64,000 bases of DNA, taken from positions 124,001-188,000 of the forward strand of contig NZ_NEJP01000003.1 of NCBI RefSeq assembly GCF_002113125.1, written 5' to 3'. Within the stretch, counting starts at the first letter, position 1, and each line of letters starts with the position of its first letter. The notes under the pieces are model-generated. The model saw nothing but the letters and a program-made list of their open reading frames with translations. It searched no databases and had not been told where the DNA came from. This document shows positions 36,673 to 46,580 of this stretch, piece after piece. This DNA is from Pseudomonas sp. B20(2017). GTDB lineage: Bacteria; Pseudomonadota; Gammaproteobacteria; Pseudomonadales; Pseudomonadaceae. Position numbers and translations under genes: made by a program.

Positions 36673-37704
36673 TTATTCGCCCGCCAGTTCACGCAACTGC
36701 GCCAAGGTCTGTTGATCCAGTTCGATGCCCTTGGCCAATGACTTTGCACGCTGCACATGCCGGCGATCCCCCGGCAGTCGCTTGAGTCCGACCCCGTGCA
36801 TCTGCCGCACAAGTTCCCGACTGCGTTCGGCAAAGCTTTGCCCGGCGGTCTTGCTCGGGTCGATCACGATCAGCAACTGGCCGGTCCACGGGGTCTTGGC
36901 TCCCGGATGATTCTTCCAGTCGAATTCGAACGAGAAATTGCCGCCGGTCAGCGCGGCGGCGAGCAGCTCGACCATCATCGACAGCGCTGAGCCTTTGTGC
37001 CCGCCAAACGGCAGCAACGCGCCGCCTTCCAGAATCGCCTTCGGGTCGCAGGTAGGCTGGCCGAGGCTGTCGACACCCATGCCCGCCGGCAGCTTCTCGC
37101 CCTTGCGCGCGGCGATCTGCACGTCGCCATGGGCGATGGCGCTGGTGGCCAGGTCGAACACGATCGGCGCACCGTCGGCCCGTGGTGCGGCAAAGGCGAT
37201 CGGGTTGGTGCCGAACAATGGCCGGTCGGCGCCGTGCGGCACCACGCAGGTCATGCTGTTGACCACGCTCAGCGCGACCAGCCCTTCGTCGGCAAAGGGT
37301 TCGACATCCGGCCACAGTGCTGCGAAGTGATGGGAGTTGCGGATCGCCAATACGGCGATCCCGGCACTGCGGGCTTTTTCCACCAGCAGCGCACGTGCCG
37401 CCGCCAGCGCAGGTTGAGCAAAACCGTTGCCGGCATCGACGCTGACGAACCCTGAAGCCACGTCCTCGACCTTCGGCACGGCCTTGCCGTTGACCCAGCC
37501 GCTATTGAGCGTCGAGACATAACCGGGAATCCGGAAAACCCCATGACTGTGAGCACCGTCCCGCTCGGCGTTGGCGCAATTGGCGGCCAGCGTTCTGGCG
37601 ACTTCGGACGAGGTACCGTGACGGGTGAAAATCGTTTCCAGCAGTTGAGTCAACTCGTCCAGGGACACCGTGGACGAAACCGCATGATCGTGTGGCGCAG
37701 ACAT
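36673..37704 (-). CDS. dpkA: delta1-piperideine-2-carboxylate/pyrroline-2-carboxylate reductase
   Basis: This 343-residue enzyme belongs to the malate/lactate dehydrogenase-like (Ldh2) family. It matches my memory of P. putida DpkA across 'DGAHSHGVFRIPGYVSTLNS', 'HHFAALWPDVEPFADEGL' and 'LLPFGGHKGSALSMMVEL'. DpkA reduces cyclic imines (from D-lysine and D-proline catabolism) with NADPH to L-pipecolate and L-proline. GGAG 6 bases before the ATG at 37704 decides the start. Confidence 0.85.
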   Translation of the reverse strand: MSAPHDHAVSSTVSLDELTQLLETIFTRHGTSSEVARTLAANCANAERDGAHSHGVFRIPGYVSTLNSGWVNGKAVPKVEDVASGFVSVDAGNGFAQPALAAARALLVEKARSAGIAVLAIRNSHHFAALWPDVEPFADEGLVALSVVNSMTCVVPHGADRPLFGTNPIAFAAPRADGAPIVFDLATSAIAHGDVQIAARKGEKLPAGMGVDSLGQPTCDPKAILEGGALLPFGGHKGSALSMMVELLAAALTGGNFSFEFDWKNHPGAKTPWTGQLLIVIDPSKTAGQSFAERSRELVRQMHGVGLKRLPGDRRHVQRAKSLAKGIELDQQTLAQLRELAGE

Positions 37705-37909
37705 CTGAAGCTCCAGAGTAATTATTGGAGGGAACAACAGCGTACGAACAACTTGCGATCCGATTTACCACGCCAGACCTGTCGCCTGTCAACCCTGCGG
37801 CAGGTCACTGGAACGCGGTAACTATGTAATACCTGCGGCCCCACTCCTCTTTCTACTCTTCGGTCCCGACCTACCGGCCCCTACAACAGCCTTCATTCGA
37901 GACTTGCCA

Positions 37910-40900
37910 ATGCCCAACCCTCTTGCCCCCCTGCTGTTTCCTGAAGTTTTCTACGCCTCGGGCCTATGGCACACGCTGGGGAAAAAACACGGCCTGACGG
38001 AAAGGGACTTCCGATGGCTGGCTCATACAAGACTGACCAGCGCTACGTTGCGCAAACAGCAAACGCCTGCGATGTCTGCAGAGCGCATTTTGCTCCATGT
38101 TGCCGAACGTGCGCCGATACCGTTGCCTGGCAGTTTTGTCCTCAGCGCCACGCCAGACGATGAAGGCCACATCCTCTATACCCCTTATGGCGGCCTGAAG
38201 AAATTTGAAAACCGTGCTGCCTTGAAAGCGCGGCTCGAAGATTCCCTCAACGACACTGTTTCTCAAGAGGATCTGCTGGCATTTCTGGCACTCTCCGAGC
38301 GCAAGCGGTTGCAGGAAGGCGGGCCCGTCTCCATCACATTTACGCTCATCGAAGGCGATGTGTTCGAGGAACTGGGCGCGGCTCTGGATCAAGCCGGTTT
38401 TCACAATACTCGAGCGCTGAACGATGAGCTCGAACGCCTGCCTTCATTGACACAGGTACTCGAAAGTGTGCTGAACGGTTTGCTCAGACCTCACTTCGGG
38501 ACTCTGCAGCAATCGCAGACGCGCGTCAGTTTTTACACCGACTCAAATGCTGGTGAGGATTCCGAAGGACAAGGCAGGCACTGGCTCGAATCCATGAGCC
38601 TGAGCGAAGCAGTGCTGATGCTCTATCGTCATCAGCGCTGGCCAAACGCCCAGTCCCGCGAGTACCACAACCCGGGAAGAAAAGCGCAACCCGACGATCA
38701 GGAGCATTGGGAGAATGCCGTTACGGCTGCATCGGGCAAACTCACAGTCTTTCTGTTCAGACAGCTGGAACAATACTGGGACGCACCTTCGGCAGATGGA
38801 TCGATGCGCCGCACTTTTTTTGCCCAAGCGCTTGAAGACCGGGCGCGCGCCGAGCTGATGATCAAACGTGAAACCCACATCATTGATTCCACGCAATTCG
38901 ATACGCTGCATCAGCTCATTCGCCCCGCCACCACGGCCGTACGCTTACCCACTTTCGAAAGCGTTCGCCTGTGGGAGCGCCAGGCCAACTACGTCGAGCT
39001 GGCAGGTTCGTTGATGATCAACGCAACCGAAGCCTTCCTCTACACGCCGAATCTAGGCCTGCAAACGCTCAAGGACTACGACGACCTGAAGGACACCCTG
39101 CAGGCAAAATTTCTGGCACGCGGGCATGAAGACGAACTTTACGCCCTGTTGAACCTGGAAGAGCGCAGCCGCTTTCTTGGTTTCCGTGAACCTCATGTTT
39201 CAGGCGAGCGTCTGGCCGGGGACATTTTCAAAGTCCTGTTCGAGGCAATCATTACCAAACAACGGCAAAACATCGAGTACGCCTTGCAGGTCTACCGCTG
39301 CAGCGATGGCGCGGTCAATCTTCATGCACTGTTCGACAAGGCGCTGGATATCCGCCCGATGATTCATGAGCAGTTGTCGAGGCTTGATGCGCAGGGCCGC
39401 TGGACAACGCAACCCGTGCTCACCGGCAACGCCACACCCTCAGTAGTACTGGCCGACAAGGCTGCTGCGGCCATCAAGACTTACAGCGACATCGAAAGCG
39501 AAGTTGTCAGTATGCTTACGCTGCAGCCCATGAAAACTCCCGCGTTACAGCGCACCTATCTGGAAGGCTTGAAGCCACAGCTGGCGCACGCCTGGTATGT
39601 GGGAGTCAACGCTGAAGCGAAACTGCGGATGATGAACAGCTCACTGAGTCGATCGCTGCAAGACATGATCGCGACCGTCATCGATTCTGCTCATCCGACT
39701 CCGGCGCAACGGCTGCCACTCAATGGTTTCAGACCCGACGCCTTTGCACTCAGCCTGACGTGCCCCGACTCGGTAAACCTGTTGCCTCTGGATCATTGCC
39801 TGCTCATCACGGAGCGCGGCGGGCTTGATCCCCGGCACTCGGGCCGGGCCGTTTTGTGGACGCCGGCGTTCGGACTGGAAGTATTCGATAACGTCACCCT
39901 GGCGCAGCGGGAGCTGAACCGACGCCTGGGTGACCCTATCCGGCGCCTGTCGCTGCTGGAAAACGTTCGACCGACGCAGACAAGGTTTCATCAGCACTAC
40001 GAACTGGGATCGTTGCAGTTGATCAGGAACAACGTGTTGCACCATCAGATGCAGTCGACCATCGACCACTACCTCGATTGTTGCGAACAGGTACGCTCAC
40101 GCATCACAGACCCCACAGGACGATTGAAACGCTTGAGCGGACTGAGTCAAGTACCGCTGACTCGCCACTTGCAACTGGCGGGTCAACATGCGCGGGCCAT
40201 TCAAAGACAACAGACGCTTCCCTCCTGGCTCGGCATGGCACCCGTCAAGGAACAACAGCTGCACATCGAGCTGCTCGAACAATGGCGCCACAGTGTTCAA
40301 GAGGATGGGGACTATCTCGCTGGCGTACCTTCACTGCAAAACTACGTAAACCAGACATTGACCTCGCTGCTCGAAGCTCGTTTTCCCGATAACAAACTCG
40401 ATCCGGTGCAGATTGAAATCACGCCGTCCCTGACGCTGGCCGGCCCCGGGCGGAGTCTGGTGGAACATGCCCTGAACCACATCAATATCGCTCAGGGAAC
40501 CGGTTTTACGGTGACGTCGAAAACGGATGAGGCACTGCCTGCCGGTCTCGATCCAAAGTCTGTCACTCAGTTATTGTTGTCGCTGGCAATTCCCGAGACT
40601 TTTGCTCGCCAGGTAGACGATGCCTTGTCGAGTGCTCCGTCTGGAACCCGTACGGCCAAGGAGCGGTTCCTGCGCCAGGTTCCGTGGCAACTTTTGCAGC
40701 AAAGCCACGCGTTGAAACTCCAGCAACACTTGTCCGACGCCGGGTTCGGTTTCATTCGTCAGGTGCTGGATATGCCCGACGCGCTAGCCCGCACTGCCGT
40801 AACCGGGGCTCACGCCATTGCCTATCCGCTGTCACTGATCAAGACGGCCGGCGCTGCTGCCGTGAACGCACTGGGCATGTACATTTTCGGCCCGGGCGCC

Positions 40901-42685
40901 GGCCATACGGGGCCGAGGGTGCTCTACTCGCCTTATGCCGAGCGGTTCTTTCACGAATTTGAGGATGACGACGCTCTGATCGCAGCACTCAATACACCGG
41001 GGGCCCTTCAGGATTTACTGGTCAGACGATTGCCGGAATCTCAGAGATCCCTGTTCATCAGCCTGCTGGAGACGACTTTCGGAGAAAGGAGCGAAATGAC
41101 GCTGAATGTCAGCTCGATTGCCGGCAACTTTCTCGAACATCTGTTCAACGACAACGTCGAGTTGCTGAAACAACTCCTGAGTTCGCAGAACAATCCTGAT
41201 GGCCAGTCCGACTGGGAGGCTGCGCTGGGTGTGTTCAGTGATGGCCTCAGGCAGGTTTCCCGAATGGCTCAAGGAAAAATCGACTTTCTGCACTTTCTGT
41301 GGAGTAGCTTTGAACATATCCAGGGCGCAGAAGAGGCGTTGCAAAACCATCACTGGAAAAAGGCCATGGATTCCTTCATCCATGGCGCGCTGGACATGGT
41401 CGAAATTGCCCTGATACCGGAGATGGCGGCGGAGTCCTCGGTAGCGGCGCCTTTGAACGAAGTGCTTGTCGCGCCAAGCCTTGGCGAGATTGATCTGACC
41501 GCCCCGCTTCGTACTGCATTGCGACCCTTTGAAGGGACTTCAGTATCGCTGAAGGATCTTGAATACAGTTCCAAAGAAGGCATCTACAGGCATCCGTCCA
41601 GCAACCGCCACTACGCGGCTTGCGCCGGAAAGGTCTATCAAGTCGTTAAAAATGGGGCGAGCTGGGTATTGAAGGGGCAGGATCAGCAAGGACCTGCATT
41701 GGTGAAAACCGCAAACGCCCTGGTCGTCGACCCGCATCGGATTGTTCACTTCGGCAAAACCCTGTCGAGAATGTATAAAAGCCAATCCTATTCGCGAATG
41801 CGGCGTTCGATGATGAACATCGAGGCACGGGGAATGGCGGAGATTCGCAGCAGGCATCCGGAAAAAGCCCGAATGCTGGTCCAAGCCATCGACCTGGCCC
41901 GCTTCTACGCCTTCAATTGCCTGCACAATCTCACACTTCACAAGACGGTAACGTTGAGTGATCGAGTGCAGGCGTTTCTCGAAGATCTTTTTGACATCGA
42001 CAACATTACCGACGGTGTTGTTTCGAAAATCGCGAAGATCATCGAACCCCTTTGCAAGGCACTGGTCACGGAAGATGAGGATCTGATGAACAGCGACCGC
42101 TTTATCGTAGGTTCCAATCGCCTCTTTGACGATGTCATCGCCTTTGTATTCGACGGCGACAAAAGTATGAAAGTGCATTTCACCGAGCACTTCTTTGATC
42201 AGCAACTGGATCACTACCTGCCTCACATCAGCAAAACGTTCGATCTCAATGGCCATGCGCGGGCCTCAACGCTGATTCATGAGTTCGCCCACCAGTTCAG
42301 CAAGGCGCTCGACATTGTGACTTTTCGCGCACGCGAACCTTTTTCAGACCTGATCCTGACGGATACGCCCAGAGGAACACTGCTGCAGAATGATCTTGAA
42401 GGAGAACAACGGACGGCACTTTCTCTGCAGACGCCACGCGCTCAGTTGTTTGCGACACTGGATGTGAGTACAAGAAACTGGATGGGCTTCGATCGCGACC
42501 AGGACATGGCGACGATCTACGCCGAGGTTCTCAAGATGACGGGGGGCCGAACCCTGCAGGAAGCACGCGACGCCTTTTGCGATCAAGGATCCCCGGAGGT
42601 ACGCATCGATGTGATTCTGCGTAATGCCGACGCTATAGCTCGACTGATTTGCGAAATCGGTCGCCGACTCGATCCGGTGCCATAA
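37910..42685 (+). CDS. very large dermonecrotic-toxin-like (DUF6543-like) protein with C-terminal HEFAH motif
   Basis: This 1591-residue protein resembles the DUF6543/'dermonecrotic toxin domain' proteins common in P. fluorescens genomes. Four repeats with an L[YW][TS]P core are seen: at residue 88 (ILYTPYGGLKKF), 376 (FLYTPNLGLQTL), 648 (VLWTPAFGLEVF) and 1004 (VLYSPYAERFF). Each is followed by a helical segment such as 'DELYALLNLEERSRF'. A hydrophobic stretch at about 965-990 precedes the fourth repeat. Near the C-terminus, residues 1457-1461 read HEFAH in LIHEFAHQF, a zincin zinc-binding motif. Asp1468 or Glu1539 could be the third ligand. No signal peptide is seen and no secretion genes are adjacent. 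ATG at 37910 is chosen over TTG at 37904. Toxicity is inference only. Confidence 0.75.
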   Translation: MPNPLAPLLFPEVFYASGLWHTLGKKHGLTERDFRWLAHTRLTSATLRKQQTPAMSAERILLHVAERAPIPLPGSFVLSATPDDEGHILYTPYGGLKKFENRAALKARLEDSLNDTVSQEDLLAFLALSERKRLQEGGPVSITFTLIEGDVFEELGAALDQAGFHNTRALNDELERLPSLTQVLESVLNGLLRPHFGTLQQSQTRVSFYTDSNAGEDSEGQGRHWLESMSLSEAVLMLYRHQRWPNAQSREYHNPGRKAQPDDQEHWENAVTAASGKLTVFLFRQLEQYWDAPSADGSMRRTFFAQALEDRARAELMIKRETHIIDSTQFDTLHQLIRPATTAVRLPTFESVRLWERQANYVELAGSLMINATEAFLYTPNLGLQTLKDYDDLKDTLQAKFLARGHEDELYALLNLEERSRFLGFREPHVSGERLAGDIFKVLFEAIITKQRQNIEYALQVYRCSDGAVNLHALFDKALDIRPMIHEQLSRLDAQGRWTTQPVLTGNATPSVVLADKAAAAIKTYSDIESEVVSMLTLQPMKTPALQRTYLEGLKPQLAHAWYVGVNAEAKLRMMNSSLSRSLQDMIATVIDSAHPTPAQRLPLNGFRPDAFALSLTCPDSVNLLPLDHCLLITERGGLDPRHSGRAVLWTPAFGLEVFDNVTLAQRELNRRLGDPIRRLSLLENVRPTQTRFHQHYELGSLQLIRNNVLHHQMQSTIDHYLDCCEQVRSRITDPTGRLKRLSGLSQVPLTRHLQLAGQHARAIQRQQTLPSWLGMAPVKEQQLHIELLEQWRHSVQEDGDYLAGVPSLQNYVNQTLTSLLEARFPDNKLDPVQIEITPSLTLAGPGRSLVEHALNHINIAQGTGFTVTSKTDEALPAGLDPKSVTQLLLSLAIPETFARQVDDALSSAPSGTRTAKERFLRQVPWQLLQQSHALKLQQHLSDAGFGFIRQVLDMPDALARTAVTGAHAIAYPLSLIKTAGAAAVNALGMYIFGPGAGHTGPRVLYSPYAERFFHEFEDDDALIAALNTPGALQDLLVRRLPESQRSLFISLLETTFGERSEMTLNVSSIAGNFLEHLFNDNVELLKQLLSSQNNPDGQSDWEAALGVFSDGLRQVSRMAQGKIDFLHFLWSSFEHIQGAEEALQNHHWKKAMDSFIHGALDMVEIALIPEMAAESSVAAPLNEVLVAPSLGEIDLTAPLRTALRPFEGTSVSLKDLEYSSKEGIYRHPSSNRHYAACAGKVYQVVKNGASWVLKGQDQQGPALVKTANALVVDPHRIVHFGKTLSRMYKSQSYSRMRRSMMNIEARGMAEIRSRHPEKARMLVQAIDLARFYAFNCLHNLTLHKTVTLSDRVQAFLEDLFDIDNITDGVVSKIAKIIEPLCKALVTEDEDLMNSDRFIVGSNRLFDDVIAFVFDGDKSMKVHFTEHFFDQQLDHYLPHISKTFDLNGHARASTLIHEFAHQFSKALDIVTFRAREPFSDLILTDTPRGTLLQNDLEGEQRTALSLQTPRAQLFATLDVSTRNWMGFDRDQDMATIYAEVLKMTGGRTLQEARDAFCDQGSPEVRIDVILRNADAIARLICEIGRRLDPVP

Positions 42686-42692
42686 GCCTGAC

Positions 42693-42724
42693 AAAAAGCG
42701 CAGGTTGCTGAACCTGCGCTTTTT
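42693..42724. terminator. bidirectional terminator after the large toxin-like gene
   Basis: AAAAAGCGCAGGTT and AACCTGCGCTTTTT form a perfect 14-bp inverted repeat with loop GCTG. It ends the large gene and can also serve the convergent PepSY gene. Confidence 0.92.
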
Positions 42725-42748
42725 AGCGCGCCTGGCAGCTGAGAAAAC

Positions 42749-43018
42749 TCAGTCTTTCTGATCACGCAATACATTGCCCGAGGCGCCATCGATGCGGAAC
42801 TCGTAGACAACGCCATCGGCTTTGCGCCCTTCCCCCTTCCAATAGCCGTTGTTATCGGCCTCGATTTCATACACCTCGACATACCCGGCCTTGGTCTTGA
42901 CGATTTCAATGGCCTTTTCGATCGTGATCCAGCCGGCACCCGGCCGGTCAGCCATTGCAGCGCCAGCGCTGAGCAAACCAACGGTGGCAAACAGGGCAGC
43001 ACAGGTTTTTTTGATCAT
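42749..43018 (-). CDS. PepSY domain periplasmic protein
   Basis: This 89-residue protein has a Sec signal peptide (cleavage after residue 23, AAMA) and a PepSY domain with 'WITIEKAIEIVKTKAGYVEV' and 'YEFRIDGASGNVL'. PepSY proteins are thought to bind or inhibit proteases, and related two-component-linked genes respond to metals or envelope stress. GGAGTG before the ATG at 43018 supports the start. It is divergent from the FecR gene. Confidence 0.85.
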   Translation of the reverse strand: MIKKTCAALFATVGLLSAGAAMADRPGAGWITIEKAIEIVKTKAGYVEVYEIEADNNGYWKGEGRKADGVVYEFRIDGASGNVLRDQKD

Positions 43019-43172
43019 TTTTTCACTCCATTTGTGGATAGTGTTCAACGGACGTCCTGGTTTTTTGGGCGCTTGCGTGAAAAATAAGTTCCACTTTGAT
43101 GGGCAATTGCCATGACGGATGTTCTCGGCGCCTCGCCCTCAAGGTTAGAATGCAGCAAATCAGGACGAGTCA

Positions 43173-44174
43173 ATGACCCAGAACCCCCTTTCAGAAGACG
43201 AATACGATGCGATCACCGATGCCGCCGCGCATTGGTGCATGCGTCTGCACGCCGTCGACTGCACTACTGAAGAGCGGCTCGCGTTCGAACAATGGCGCGA
43301 TGCTCATCCACTTCACGCATTCGAATATGAGGCCATGCTGGAGATCTGGGACGTTGCCGAGCATTTGCCACGCCCTGAACCCGCCGCCGTTGTGCCAATC
43401 CGCCCTCCCGTCAAATCATGGCGCCGGTACGCTGTAGCAGCTTCTGTCTGTGCGCTGGCATTGCCACTGGCGGCCTGGACCGGATGGAATATGGGCTGGC
43501 TGCCCAACAGCTATCAGCATTTCGCTGCCACTGACAACGTGCATCACGTCACCCTGGGTGACGGCAGCCAGGTAGAGTTGAACCTCAACACCGAACTGAC
43601 CTACAGCAACTACAAGGATGAGCGTCGCGTCACCCTGAAAAAGGGTGAGGCGTTCTTCGAAGTCACCCATGACTTGAGTCATCCGTTCGTTGTCAGGGCC
43701 GCCGAAGGCAAGATTCGCGTCACCGGCACCCGCTTCAATGTCTGGATGTATGAAGATCAGGTGAAAGTGAACCTGATCGAGGGCTCCGTTCTGGTGACCA
43801 GCAATGCCCGGCTGCCCGGAGACGGCTTGCGTCTGGGACCCTCGATGCAAGCCCGCTACAAGCACGGCGACTACATCCCGCAGATCAGCCAGACCTACGC
43901 CAATGACACTTCGCTGGCCTGGCGCAGCGGCAAACTGGTGCTCGACAATCTGTCGTTGAACGAGGCCTTGCCGCAGATCAACCGATACCTGGACAAACCC
44001 CTGATGCTCGCCGACAACTCGACGGGCGCGATCCGGGTGGGTGGCATCTACAACATCAGGGAGCTGAACAGCTTCGCCAGCTCGCTGCCCAAAGTCCTGC
44101 CGGTGTTTCTGACGCGCAACAAGGACGGCAACCCGGTGATCAACCCGATGCCGCAACAGCCGGCAAAAAACTGA
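43173..44174 (+). CDS. FecR family anti-sigma factor
   Basis: This 333-residue protein has an N-terminal DUF4880 anti-sigma domain (about residues 10-60), one membrane helix (about 86-106), and a periplasmic FecR domain (about 115-215, 'VTLGDGSQVELNLNTELTYS'). A C-terminal STN-like part (about 255-310) also occurs in FecR proteins. FecR proteins hold an ECF sigma factor in the cytoplasm and release it when a siderophore receptor is occupied. No FecI gene or STN-type receptor is next to it. In P. aeruginosa, fpvR lies close to pvdQ, so FpvR (controlling PvdS and FpvI) is a candidate identity, not established here. Confidence 0.85.
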   Translation: MTQNPLSEDEYDAITDAAAHWCMRLHAVDCTTEERLAFEQWRDAHPLHAFEYEAMLEIWDVAEHLPRPEPAAVVPIRPPVKSWRRYAVAASVCALALPLAAWTGWNMGWLPNSYQHFAATDNVHHVTLGDGSQVELNLNTELTYSNYKDERRVTLKKGEAFFEVTHDLSHPFVVRAAEGKIRVTGTRFNVWMYEDQVKVNLIEGSVLVTSNARLPGDGLRLGPSMQARYKHGDYIPQISQTYANDTSLAWRSGKLVLDNLSLNEALPQINRYLDKPLMLADNSTGAIRVGGIYNIRELNSFASSLPKVLPVFLTRNKDGNPVINPMPQQPAKN

Positions 44175-44201
44175 AGGCCGTTCCCGTGAGGGAGCGGCCT
44201 T
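44174..44201 (+). terminator. hairpin after the FecR gene
   Basis: AAGGCCGTTCCC and GGGAGCGGCCTT form a 12-bp stem with one T-G pair and loop GTGA. It overlaps the FecR stop; the T run is poor. It lies between convergent FecR and pvdQ. Confidence 0.55.
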
Positions 44202-44237
44202 CGTCTGTTGCGATCATTGCGGTGCTACGACAACGGG

Positions 44238-46580
44238 TTAGTGCGCCGCTACTTTCCCCGCTTTTTCAAGATCATCACGCACGGTCTGAACCTGATACTG
44301 CGGATCGGCCTTGATCTGCTGCTCGGTGAACGGCAACACACTCCATTGCTTCTTCGAGAAGGCTTCGGTCTGATCCCGGGAATATTTCGACGCCGGGTCA
44401 CTGGACAGCGAGAACGCGAGCAGACCCTGAGCATGCGGTCCTTTCTCGTCGAACGTCACGACTTGCAAATAGCTGGTGCCGCTGACCACTTCCAGTTTGC
44501 CGTCTTCACGCGGGACGCTCTGAATCGCGTTGTAAATACCCAACGTCCCCGGCCCGCCATGAATCGGCGTTTGTTGGCCACCGCTGCTGACCACCTGCAC
44601 ATCACCCCAACGGGTTTTGTCGGTCAGCCCCATCTTCGCGGCCGTCTCGGCCGACGCCAGCATGGCCTCACGCAAGGCCTTGGCGACTTTAGGTTTTTCA
44701 ACGGCCAGCCCGCGTGGCGTGTTCTGCGCATCCTTTGGATCGAAGGTCACACGCCAGACATCCGGTGACGTCTGCAACGCGCGCATGATGTTCTGGAAAT
44801 GCACCAGCCCCATGCCCGATTCCAGATTCGCCCGGCCATCCCAAGCTTTCAGACTGGAGCACACCGACTTCAGCGCGGCTTCGGCAACCGGCTGCGACTC
44901 GCAAAATTTCAGCAGATCCGGCACTACCTGAGTTGCCAGAAACACCTGATCATCCATCACCATGTGTTGCAGGTCTTGCACCGACAGCGGACCTTTTTTG
45001 TTCAGGGTCGCCAGACGATCCAGCGCAAAACGCGAGCGCAATCCCAGTGGCTGGCCTTCCTGACTGATCAGCGGTGAGAACCCGGTCAACGGTTGCGCCG
45101 GGTTGGCCAGCCACGCGGAATCGTTGGAGTGCTGTACGAAGTCCTTGCGCAGCAGTTGCGGTAATTGGGCGGAAGCGTAAATGCCCTTTTGCGCAGCCTG
45201 CGGATCGATATCCCAGGCACAGGCGCTGTTGGAGCCGTCGAGCACGATCATTTGCAGCCCGACACGCGGGTCGCTGCACTTGGCCAGTTTTTCCGCGCTG
45301 ACGTTCGGCACCACTGACAGGTTCATGTAAAGCGTCTGTCCCTTGTCATCCACGGCCAGGGTGTTGACCCAAGGGATGCCTTGAATTGTGTGCACCGAAT
45401 CCTGCAAGTCCTTGAGATTGGCGGCGCGGTTCATCGCATACCACTGTTTCAGCACCCGGTCGTTGTCCAGGTTCGCATCGCGCAGGCTGTAGGCGTACTG
45501 GTTGTCCCAGTCGAGCTTGCCCGGCCACTGCACGATCGGGCCGAACTGCGAGCTGTAGATCTCGCGCGAAACCGGCACTACCTGTCCGTTCGCCTGTTTG
45601 ACCTGAACCGTGACCGTCTGCTTGCTCATCGGCAAGGACTGGCCATCCAGCAAATAACGGGTTGGATCTTTCGGATCGAGTTGAAGGCGATACAAAGTGA
45701 AGTGCTTGGAGGAGTCGACAGTGTGCGTCCAGGCCAGGTGCTGATTGAAGCCGATGTTGATCATCGGCAAGCCCGGCAACGCAGCGCCCATCACATCAAG
45801 CTTGCCGGGAATGGTCAGGTGCATCTGATAGAACCGCATGCCGCCAACCCAAGGGAAATGCGGGTTGGCCAGCAGCATTCCACGGCCGTTGAACGAGCGC
45901 TCGCTGCCGACGGCAACGGCATTGCTGCCACGGTCGAGCGCAAAACGTTGCAGGCGCGTATCCGCCAATTGATAAGCGCGGGCATCGCTGTCGATTCGCG
46001 CGGTGGCCTGCGGTGGCGTAGCGCCCGCCAGCGCTTCGGCGAACTGACCGACACCGCCCTCGACCAGCAGACGACGGGTGAGTTTTACCAGGTCCTCCGC
46101 CGCGATATCGCGGACCCATTCCCCTTGGCACTGTTGTGGCAATCCCTGCTGGCGACGCTCGGCCAGATAACGGTTGTAGCCGGCGGCATAACCTTCCACC
46201 AACTCACGCACCTCCACCGGCTGCGCCTGCCAGAAGGCACCTACTGCTTGCGGGGTATTGAGCCACTTGAAAAACAGATCGCTGACGCGATTCTCACGCT
46301 CTTCGACCGTCAATTGTTCCGGTCCGAAATAACGCGAACGCTCAGCGTTGACCGTCACGATCTCGTTGGCCAGCAGGCACAAATTGTCCTGCGCATAGGC
46401 ATAACCGATGCCGAAACCAAGACCGCGTTCGTTTTCCGCGCGGATGTGCGGTACGCCAAATCCTGTACGACGGATGTCGGCGCCGGTCTGGCCGGATGGA
46501 CTGAACGCCTGCACCGACAGGCTCAGCCCGAGAAACATGCCGGCAAGGGTCAATCCGGTTAATTGCCTGGAAATAGTCAC
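44238..46580 (-). CDS. pvdQ: acyl-homoserine lactone acylase / pyoverdine maturation acylase PvdQ
   Basis: This 780-residue periplasmic Ntn-hydrolase is made as a signal-peptide/alpha-chain/spacer/beta-chain precursor. The autocatalytic and catalytic serine is Ser219 (DRGSNAVAVG), close to Ser217 in P. aeruginosa PvdQ. Long stretches match that protein as I recall it ('ANPHFPWVGGMRFYQMHLTI', 'GIPWVNTLAVD', 'NDSAWLANPAQPL'). It removes the fatty-acyl chain from pyoverdine precursors and can cleave long-chain acyl-homoserine lactones. The start is GTG at 46580, with AGGAG just upstream. A candidate PvdS-type promoter lies about 140 bases upstream. Confidence 0.93.
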   Translation of the reverse strand: MTISRQLTGLTLAGMFLGLSLSVQAFSPSGQTGADIRRTGFGVPHIRAENERGLGFGIGYAYAQDNLCLLANEIVTVNAERSRYFGPEQLTVEERENRVSDLFFKWLNTPQAVGAFWQAQPVEVRELVEGYAAGYNRYLAERRQQGLPQQCQGEWVRDIAAEDLVKLTRRLLVEGGVGQFAEALAGATPPQATARIDSDARAYQLADTRLQRFALDRGSNAVAVGSERSFNGRGMLLANPHFPWVGGMRFYQMHLTIPGKLDVMGAALPGLPMINIGFNQHLAWTHTVDSSKHFTLYRLQLDPKDPTRYLLDGQSLPMSKQTVTVQVKQANGQVVPVSREIYSSQFGPIVQWPGKLDWDNQYAYSLRDANLDNDRVLKQWYAMNRAANLKDLQDSVHTIQGIPWVNTLAVDDKGQTLYMNLSVVPNVSAEKLAKCSDPRVGLQMIVLDGSNSACAWDIDPQAAQKGIYASAQLPQLLRKDFVQHSNDSAWLANPAQPLTGFSPLISQEGQPLGLRSRFALDRLATLNKKGPLSVQDLQHMVMDDQVFLATQVVPDLLKFCESQPVAEAALKSVCSSLKAWDGRANLESGMGLVHFQNIMRALQTSPDVWRVTFDPKDAQNTPRGLAVEKPKVAKALREAMLASAETAAKMGLTDKTRWGDVQVVSSGGQQTPIHGGPGTLGIYNAIQSVPREDGKLEVVSGTSYLQVVTFDEKGPHAQGLLAFSLSSDPASKYSRDQTEAFSKKQWSVLPFTEQQIKADPQYQVQTVRDDLEKAGKVAAH

